From the NCBI RefSeq assembly GCF_016920785.2, contig NW_024609839.1, positions 16,555,085-16,619,084 on the forward strand: a stretch of 64,000 nt of DNA, in the 5' to 3' direction. Source of the DNA: Ixodes scapularis. Its lineage: Eukaryota; Arthropoda; Arachnida; Ixodida; Ixodidae. A program made the translations under genes and the position numbers. Of this stretch, positions 56,986-64,000 are shown piece after piece. Position 1 is the stretch's first letter. Every line of letters begins with the position of its first letter. A model generated the notes under the pieces. The model made no database searches. It was not told where the DNA came from and worked only from the letters and a program-made list of their open reading frames with translations.

Positions 56986-57439
56986 GCGTGCTATGGGTTT
57001 TTTGTGCAGTTGTCTTCTATACATCTTTTGACAAATTACACGAGCACCAAGCCGAGGCTCAGGAATATTTAACTACCAAGCGCTGCAACGCGCTCCCTTT
57101 ATCAGTATAAAAGATTCAAGGTAAACAGTGAAACTAAAGCGTTGCCGACCATACGTGCCAAGTGCCGTTTGCTGTTTATCATGCTGCTTTATAATAATAG
57201 ATGGATCTAGGGTGCCTTCATGTGCGCTTTGCTTAGGGTGGAGACATCTGCCCATTTTGTCTCACACTTTTATTTTTATTTTTTGTTCAGAAGCGCGTGA
57301 AAGAACGTGCCCCTGCACGCGCTCGTGGCGCTGGCTGTGCTACGGCGACATTTTGTTTTCGTCGATTTCTTTGTATTTTACCCGTGAGCGCGTGCTGTCG
57401 GCATCGGGTACTGGCATCACCCTAAACAGAAGGACGTTG

Positions 57440-57620
57440 AGGCACCCTAGATGGATCTCACTGAGCGTTCCAAGCATGGGTGACGCCGCCGTAACTGCAG
57501 CTCGTAGGAGGCAGGTGCCAGCGCACGAGACAGCTCGTGCCGCCTCGTGCTCTGCTCGCGGAGAGCCTCAGGGGGGACGTGGGTGCAGAAAGACTACAGT
57601 TCTCACGATCCTTTGCGGCA
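57440..57620 (+). repeat. Dispersed repeat, inverse of 55385-55600
   Basis: Contains CTCACTGAGCGTTCCAAGCATGGG and GACGCCGCCGTAACTGCAG, the inverse of CTGTAGTT...GGCGGCGTC at 55.5 kb. Confidence 0.5.
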
Positions 57621-57737
57621 GCTTCGCCTTTAAGAGTGGAACGCGATAGCGTTATCCGGGCTCCTGTTGGCAAAGCTTCCTCATATAAAACCGCGATCGT
57701 TCTCGAGCCGTGCAAGCGTGTGTGCGTGGTCTAGTCC

Positions 57738-57985
57738 CTAGCGTCACGTGTGACGTAATGTCACGTGACGCTGACCGACATACCTGGCTGTGAGATCATG
57801 GCGCTATCGACCCCCAAAAACAAAAATTCCGCTAAATTTGGCGGGAATATATTCTGCTATATTTGGCGGAAACATTTTTGGCTAAATTTAGCAGAAAATC
57901 TGCCTGCCAAGTTTAGCGGGTCGATAGGGTCATTACGTCACGGTCACGTACTACGTCAAGTGTGACGCCAGACGTGACGTCACAC
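57738..57985. repeat. Palindromic-core repeat, locus 3 (33-bp spacing)
   Basis: Four cores (CCGCTAAATTTGGCGGG, CTGCTATATTTGGCGG, GGCTAAATTTAGCAG, TGCCAAGTTTAGCGGG) about 30-33 bp apart, enclosed by GCTATCGACCC and its inverse GGGTCGATAG, and outside that by TCACGTGAC/GACGTCA-like sites on both sides. A more symmetrical and tighter version of loci 1, 2 and 4. Confidence 0.75.
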
Positions 57986-58390
57986 GTGGATGCGCTCGTT
58001 ACGTTATGGAATTTCTTGGTGCCACCGACGCCGACGTCGGATTTTCTGCGACACGAGCCTTTATAAGTTATCGCGTTAGAAATTGGCCGTGAGATCAATT
58101 TATAACAGCCGCACACTCTCAGAAAAAAGCAAAGGGTGTATTCTTACACCTTTTGTCCCATATAATACATCCCGAAACTTCAGTTCGACGTACAACGCAC
58201 TGGCGTCGATCTGACGCTACAAACTTTCATGAGAGGCTTGATAGCCGTGATGTACAACTTATTAAAATAGCTAGCGTACGCGTTACTAATTACAAAAAAA
58301 AAAAAATAATATTCGGGTCTTCTCGGCCCTACTGCAAAACCGCAGTGCTTTCTTTCTGTGCTATTTGGTAAGTATTTTTGCTAGTTAATA

Positions 58391-58552
58391 GGAAGTTTTC
58401 GTAGATAGCTTTCGCCGTCCCGCAACGCTCTTTGGAACACGCTACGCTACCCGGAACTCTAAAGTCAAGGCCATCGGCGCGCAGGTGCATTAGCCGCTTC
58501 TTCGTTGCAGGAGGGCTTAGTGGAGTGGGAAACGTGGTCTACGAAAACTCCC
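58391..58552. mobile_element. GGGAGTTTTAG-ended MITE, copy N4
   Basis: GGAAGTTTTCGTAGA at the left, TCTACGAAAACTCC at the right, TAATA on both sides. Interior related to N2. Confidence 0.7.
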
Positions 58553-59436
58553 TAATAAGTTATATCGCACCGTTATCAAGCCCCTCGTAAAAGTTGGGGC
58601 CGTCTGTTCGACTATTAGCCCCGAGAGCGAACACAAGCGTCGCTGCGGTCGCCCCGCCCTGATTGGGTGAGGTATACCGTGACGTCAGGGCGAGTACCCC
58701 GCTCCGCGATCTCGCATCGGGTCGCTTCCCAGCACCGGTTCACTGGATTGGCGTTGTGTGCCGCAAGCTCTTCGAGGAGCCGGACTTCGTTTACCCGGTG
58801 TACAAGACGTTGAGTTAGGCCAATATTAACGTGGTTCCGTACATTTTATAAGCCTGCTTGTCCCTTTTACCTTTAAAATTGGGTTACAAATCCTGAAAAC
58901 TATCGGCGGAGGCAATTACGCCGATGAACCTCCCCGTCCGTCCACACGACGCAAGGCAATCTTGAGAGGGGTCGGTGAAGCGGTGACGCAAGTGTTTCAG
59001 ACGCTGGAATTCTGTTCCTTGCAAGTTCATGATTTAGGACGATATTACATCCCGCTTTCAAGGCATCTAAAGCGGCCTTTATATCATGGGCCTTTCGGTG
59101 GTCGGCAAATTAGCTCGCGACCCCGACTCTGCGCTGGCACTCTGCATGCGCTGGTTCGCAGATGTTTTAAAGGCCCTGCGTCTGATGATCTTTAAAGTAC
59201 TCATGGAACAGGGTTGTTTTACATAAATGTAGCTTCTTCCTGAATTAATTATATAGTTTATACGCGTATGCAGCCATATTTCTTAGAGGATTCACTATTA
59301 CTGGAAATTAGCTTGTATGGTAGCAGCAAAAACGGCCGAATTTCCCCCAGTTGCCTCTATAATATGTAGTAAACTGCCCAAAATATGCACAGCAATAGTA
59401 ACGTAATTTGGAATGTTTATACTTTTTCCTGACATT
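58553..59436. other. Intergenic, no gene recognised
   Basis: No domain recognised; AT-rich from 59210. Confidence 0.4.
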
Positions 59437-60262
59437 CTTTATTCCAGCCTTTGGTATTCGGAAAATACACCGTTTAGTCTGAATTGTCATTTCCATTTAA
59501 GAGTCACTACCGCAGGTCCTCAAAAGCTTCCTCAGCCTCCAAACTCCCTGCAACTGGACTCTCTGACAACAGAGGAATACAGGAGTAAAAGCAAGCATTC
59601 GAACGTCTGTCCAGTGGTAGATGCAGCACTGGTAGCAGAAAATGTGGAACCTGTGAAGGGCGACAGTCTGCGTGAGAAAAGCTTCTGGTACTTTAGCTTC
59701 AGGACAATTCGATTTAAGTAAAATCTCAACTTTAGGGCTTAATGGTCTAATAACGAGCTAGACACCTTAACTTACGTTTGTTATATATTACTTGAGGATT
59801 GATATAAACAAGTCCACAGATACCACCCGTGTAGTCCATTGAAATACTATCCGAATCCAGCAAATGTCAAGTGCGAGCAATGTATATAATAAATGTTTAT
59901 TGTTTGTTTTTTTACTTTGCCCCTGCACTTGGGCTGTCTTACTTGTGATTCTGTCCCCATGGCCGACATTGTATTTAGCACGTTGCTCGAGCAGCATGCA
60001 GCTTTTCTGCTTCGGCGATCTTGTTTAAAGACAGAGATACAAAAAAAAAAAATAAATAGTCTACATAATTTGCCAATTCATTCGGACCATCAGCAGCGTT
60101 CATTGTGCGAGATGTAAATCTGTAGTGATGCCCCTGCAATTGTGGCCATATTCCTTTATTTTCACATACCAGCTGTGGTTCATGCGTTGCCTGGCCTGTC
60201 AGCCATGCTTAAAATGTTCGTTGAAGTTTCGCCTGTAGCTACAGGCCATACTTCAATAAAGG
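59437..60262 (+). other. Candidate terminal exon with 3' untranslated region
   Basis: CATTCTTTATTCCAG (about 59450) could be a splice acceptor. The frame that follows stays open to TAA at about 59719 (RVTTAGPQKLPQPPNSLQ, then LTTEEYRSKSKHSNVCPVVD) with gene-like composition. Possible polyadenylation signals are AATAAATG at about 59888 and CAATAAAGG at 60254. I recognise no domain. It could be a transposase remnant or chance. Confidence 0.2.
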
Positions 60263-60452
60263 CATATATAAAAATTTACACTTCCTACGAAAAACACGCC
60301 CAAAAAAATTAAATAGAAACGAGCGCGCCGACAGCTAGCGTCGTCACAGCATCCACAGGGCGAGCGGGGCGAGTCGGGGAAAAATTTTCTCCTCGCCGTG
60401 ACGTCACCCCGGTTCGCCGTAAGAGGGCGCCACGCGAACTTCTCGGGGCTAA

Positions 60453-60645
60453 TAGGAAGTATTCACTGGCTTCCATAGCTATGTGCACGACTGCTGAGCG
60501 CGTGCTGATGGCGAGCTTCCAGTTCTTTTGTAGCGTGCATTCCGCACCCTCAAGATTGCCGGTCTTAGCAGCCTATTAATGTGGGCTCGTTCAGAGCATG
60601 CACTCAGACATCAACCACAAATATGGCGCCCTGGTAATACTCCTT
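60453..60645 (+). mobile_element. TATTCACTGG-ended MITE, copy M3
   Basis: GGAAGTATTCACTGGC to ATGGCGCCCTGGTAATACTCC; body shared with M2 and M4. The right TIR has lost the TTCACTGG match in part. Confidence 0.75.
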
Positions 60646-60786
60646 ATAGTGCGCTGTACGTCGAACTGAAGATTTTGGGGTGCATTATATGGGACAAAGG
60701 GTGTCAGGTGATACCCTTTCTTTTATTTTTAGAGTGCAGACACCAGCATTAGCGGCGCCTGAAACTAACTCCCAGCATGCTCGCTG

Positions 60787-61297
60787 GCATAGCATCCTAT
60801 ATACAGGAAAGCCCGTAACATTGACGACAGAACAACAGAGCGCCTGGTCGCCGGAAAAAAAGACGGGAGCAGCGGCAGATCGGCGTACGCAAAGGTATCG
60901 CAGGGTGCGATCTGTCATCAGCGCCAGCGGACCCGACGGCCTTCCCCCAAAACGCATTTGTATTTCCTTTTCTCTTTTGCTCCTTTCTCCTCTCCCCAAC
61001 GTGGCGGCGGCGACCACTGCACGGAGCAAGAGAAGCCTTCATGTTCGATTGAAGCGGGACATGAAGGCACCCTAGAGAAGACGGTTGTAGCCTGACTTGC
61101 TGACTTCATAATTCTCCTCTAAAAAAAGGGAAAAAAAAGGAAAAGAAGCGGTGTTTTTGGATTTGACCACTCGTGCTGAGGTGGCGCCACCTAGAGGACG
61201 ATTTAGGCGTCCTCTTTCTCCGCCTCTCCTCCCACTTTTCCCTGGCCGTGTTTATTTGGGTTCTGAGAGGCTTTCTAGTATAAAGGAGGCCGTGTTC
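60787..61297. mobile_element. TIR element T-like, divergent copy
   Basis: TAGCATCCTATATACAGGAAAGCCC at the left and CTTTCTAGTATAAAGGAGGCC at the right resemble the termini of element T. GACGACAGAACAACAGAGCGCC matches GACGACAGACTCAAATAGAGTGCCC in copy 1. It is longer (about 510 bp), so it holds extra sequence. Confidence 0.5.
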
Positions 61298-62081
61298 CTT
61301 GTAATTCAACAAGCGTGAACATGCGATTGGCGGCCAGTCTGCGTTTCCAGCGCCTCCGAGAGGTTCCTTTTTGAGGGTGCAGACAAGAGTTGACATCGAA
61401 ACGCGGCCCTGGCGTCACTTTGCTGCGGTGGCGCTGCTGTTGGCAAGGCGCACGCAAACCTAATAGCGTTGTGCACACGCTTCACACGAATCTGACTTCT
61501 GCTCACGCGGCATGCCCACACTCAGTGTGGGCAGCGAGCGCTGACTCGTTGGTACAAATCGTGTCGGCCTGGAACTTTGCAGCAGCACATTTCCTTTTTC
61601 TTTTTTGTTGTTCTTTTAAAGGGACCGCGCAATGATGATGGGCAGGAACGTTTCTCACTTTACACCAGCTTACTGGCACCTGGCACAAGTAAGATCCAAG
61701 AATGCTCGAACACAACGCTACTGAACAAGAAGCGTCTTCGTCATGACAGCGGACATTTTTTTTTTCTTTCAGTCTCTCCTTTGCGAAACTTGATCATGGA
61801 GCTACGGGCACAATGCCAACAATGTGATCTCCGGGAGTTCGTCATTGAGCTTTGCGGTCCCCAGTGTGACGATACTTTAAATGCTGCTCATAAAGTGGAC
61901 ACGGTGGTCTGAGCGGGCATTCGATTTTCACTCGTGACAATCAATGCCTCGGCATGCATTCGGGTAGTGGCTTCGGGCCCGATCTCTTGGATGACGAGAA
62001 TTGCCGAACCTCAACAATGTGTGGAACTCCGTTCGAGCCCTGTCCTCTGTCCACCCCAGCGCGTGGCCATGCTAAAAGCAT
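61298..62081. other. Intergenic, no gene recognised
   Basis: TTTAAAGGGACCGCGCAA at about 61616 resembles a TTAA-element end; the partner was not found. CGTTCGAGCCC (62030) resembles a B box but the upstream A box is unconvincing. Confidence 0.35.
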
Positions 62082-62274
62082 TGGAGTATTCACTGGCGGC
62101 CATATCCGTGTGCGCTGCTGCTGAGCGCGTGCTGACGGCGAGCTTCCGCAGTCCTTTTGGAGCATGCATTTAGCACCATCAGGGTTGCTGGTCTTAGCAG
62201 GCTATTAATGAGAGCTCGTTCTGAGCACGCGCTCTAAACATCGCCCTCAAATATGGCGTCCAGTGAATACCTCC
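62082..62274 (+). mobile_element. TATTCACTGG-ended MITE, copy M4 (best preserved)
   Basis: GGAGTATTCACTGGCGGCCAT at the left and, in reverse complement, GGAGGTATTCACTGGACGCC at the right: a TIR of about 20 bp. The 193-bp body has no coding capacity. Confidence 0.8.
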
Positions 62275-62489
62275 TATAATCGGCTCCATATCACGTGGCT
62301 GCTTTTCCTGTTTGCGAGTTGAGGGGCTAAATGGTGTTCATTTTTGTCTGGATTATTTTCCGACTACCACTGCGTTGAGAAAACAAAAAACAACTTGTGT
62401 TTCATAGGCTATAAATCTCGAGGAATAATTCTCAGCTGTACATACTAAACGCAAAAAAAAAGAAAAAAAGTTGCATCTCCTTTTTAACT

Positions 62490-62875
62490 TGAAACGTTCT
62501 TTGGCTAGTTGCTTCGGTTTTCTTGAAGCCGCACCTCGTGAAGCCCCATTTCGCGAAGCTGTGGTCTGTGAAGTCCCACAATGAAACGCGAGCTTTGTTG
62601 CATTATGTGACGTCGCAGACCTTTATACCAATTCAACTTCTCCGCTAAATTTAGCGGGGAAGCTGAATTGGTGTATAGGTCGTGTGACATCAGTTTCCCC
62701 AATAAATCTAGCGGAAAAGTTAACGCCCCGCACTACACACCAATTCAGTTTCCCCGGCAAATTTAGCGGGGAAATCAACGTCACGTGACCTATATGGCAA
62801 TTTTGTTTCACCTCTGAATTGAGCGAGAAAATTGACGTCGCGTGACCTGATGTCACGCGATCCTAGAACGTCTCA
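62490..62875 (+). repeat. Palindromic-core repeat, locus 4 (full unit)
   Basis: Non-core part (62497-62615, TTCTTTGGCTAGTTGC then TTCGCGAAGC) followed by four cores about 58 bp apart, of which CCGCTAAATTTAGCGGGG at 62641 is perfect. The ends GAAACGTTCTTTGG and GAGACGTTCTAGGA (reverse complement) are short inverted repeats, so the whole may be a MITE of about 385 bp. Locus 1 is its inverted copy. Confidence 0.8.
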
Positions 62876-63092
62876 CGTATGAAACACAATTGGCCCAGCA
62901 ATTTGGCGTCCAACTTTTTTTTCTTCGCTCTTTCTATTTCGCTCGCATGTTCACGCTGAAACTGAAGACGACTGTTCTCTGTTTCCAACCTGCCCTTCGA
63001 TCGGTTTCCTTTTCCCTCTTTGTCGTTTCATGTAACTGTTACCGCGCGCATTGTTGCGTCTATGATCGCACACGTAAAAATTGGGTTGTATG
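62876..63092. other. Intergenic, no gene recognised
   Basis: Unique-looking spacer between the palindromic repeat and SINE copy D. Confidence 0.4.
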
Positions 63093-63377
63093 CATGTTTA
63101 TACAGCTTAGAACTTGGTCTGCCTCAACGGGCGACGAGTCTCCCAGCTCTAGATGAGCAATTTAGCCATCACTGTATACAACCGCTAGCCTGGGGTCTTT
63201 AACGTGCATCACGCAGTAGCGATACATGTCCGCACGCCGGTACGATGCTTATCCAGATCGAAACGGGCATGGGATGGGGACTGAACCCAGGATCCCTAAG
63301 TTCTGCAGCGCGAGCTTTCGCTCCACGTGCTCCGAGCTGGTGTGCGCTTGCCCGCTCGGCCACCGATCCCCCCCTTG
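63093..63377 (-). mobile_element. tRNA-derived SINE, copy D (full length)
   Basis: On the minus strand it begins GGATCGGTGGCCGAGCGGGC (A box at about 63348-63366), of tRNA-Ser/Leu type, and has the B box GGGTTCAGTCCCC (63276-63288), then the common body and a short tail. This is the most complete of the four copies and shows the origin of the family. Confidence 0.85.
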
Positions 63378-63693
63378 CACACGTAAATGCTGCGTTAGAC
63401 TATCTGTGTGTATGTCCGTATCGTTCCGTGTGTAGACGGGAGTACACGCGTATTTGTGTGTGCGTACTCAAGGTTAAGGAAAATGACAAGCCCCTGTCAA
63501 ACGCTGCACCGTGGATATTCGCCCGTTCCAAATCATTGTTGACCTGATGCAACCACGAGGCAACTGGGAGAGTGATACGACATTCATTCGAAAATGGGAC
63601 GGTTTCTCAGGAACCTGGTTACATCTCTGCTTGTATTCACTTTGAGAACCCACATCCGAAATCAGTCGTTCTAATTCTCGAATAACAACATCA

Positions 63694-63850
63694 AAGCGTG
63701 TTTCCCATCCAGCGGTTTTTGCCCTAGAGCGGCGCGATTTCTGCCGTCGCGGCGCTCTGGCCATGGCACCAACGGTTGAGCGGCACGAGCGCCGCGACGG
63801 AAGAAATCGCGCCGCTTTAAGGCCAAAATCGCTGCATGTGAACCACGCTT
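63694..63850 (-). mobile_element. GC-rich foldback MITE, copy 2
   Basis: Inverted copy of 24066-24220, with the same two GCGGCGCGATTTC arms. Its last bases overlap the TTAA of the next element. Confidence 0.8.
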
Positions 63851-64000
63851 AAAGGAGCTGTGCAACAATTTTTGTACTGTGCACAGATACCGCTTAAAAC
63901 GGATCCCTAACGTTAATGACCTATGAAACACGCCTTCGTTTTTCACCCCACGCAATAGAAGTCCCAGAAAAAAATTTAAGAAAAACGGGCAGCGTTCACC
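63849..64000. mobile_element. TTAA MITE, second copy, cut by the window end
   Basis: Aligns with 22926-23078 from TTAAAGGAGC onward (GATACCGCTTAAAACGGATCC, AACGTTAATGACCTATGAAAC). Only the first 152 bp are inside the window. Confidence 0.85.

Noticed and set aside
61950..62050. Another tRNA-like SINE head (CGTTCGAGCCC at 62030)
   Set aside because: A box and body do not match the SINE family in the window; too weak.

Overview
This is a stretch of a large, repeat-dense animal genome. It has no operons or prokaryotic signals. It carries RNA-polymerase-III-type SINEs, a LINE, a Penelope-like element, a BEL/Pao LTR retrotransposon and many TIR/MITE elements. The mix (BEL/Pao, GIY-YIG Penelope, CR1/L2-type LINE, tRNA-derived SINE, TTAA-ended MITEs) fits an arthropod, and a chelicerate such as a hard tick is my best guess; that is inference, not a database result. 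I could not identify one intact, multi-exon host gene. Most long reading frames are uninformative frames in GC-rich or repeat DNA.

Layout. 0-1.1 kb is CpG-rich and promoter-like. 1.7-2.7 kb is an old repeat broken by a tRNA-SINE with a target-site duplication and by a second TIR element; its sister copy lies at 14.05-14.42 kb. 7.6-15.1 kb holds several MITEs, an array of palindromic GCTAAATTTAGC cores and a (TG)n tract. 17.5-20.0 kb is a decayed, 5'-truncated LINE on the minus strand.

The core of the window is 20.68-29.46 kb: one BEL/Pao retrotransposon with 143-bp LTRs and nested insertions. Its 5' LTR is split at a TTAA by a 3.45-kb TTAA-flanked element. That element itself contains a Penelope-like GIY-YIG fragment between perfect 135-bp inverted repeats, another TTAA MITE and a GC-rich foldback MITE. 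Inside the BEL body, the reverse transcriptase, RNase H and integrase core are missing. In their place is an intronless coding fragment closely resembling the Golgi matrix protein golgin A2/GM130, read in the same frame as the BEL protease region. A 2-kb foldback element (15-bp GCTCACCGGAGAAAA repeats at both ends) follows, and then the surviving DUF5641 tail of the BEL polyprotein and the 3' LTR.

29.5-64 kb is mostly dispersed repeats: a TAACTC minisatellite interrupted by a TIR transposon (30.8-32.05 kb), a 790-bp near-palindrome (45.86-46.65 kb), more SINE copies, four copies of a TATTCACTGG-ended MITE, four copies of a GGGAGTTTTAG-ended MITE (one of them inside the BEL element), and three further loci of the palindromic-core repeat. 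CpG-rich candidate promoter tracts (29.6-30.45 and 37.1-38.6 kb) and two weak candidate exons (44.06-44.40 and 59.44-59.72 kb) are the only hints of host genes.
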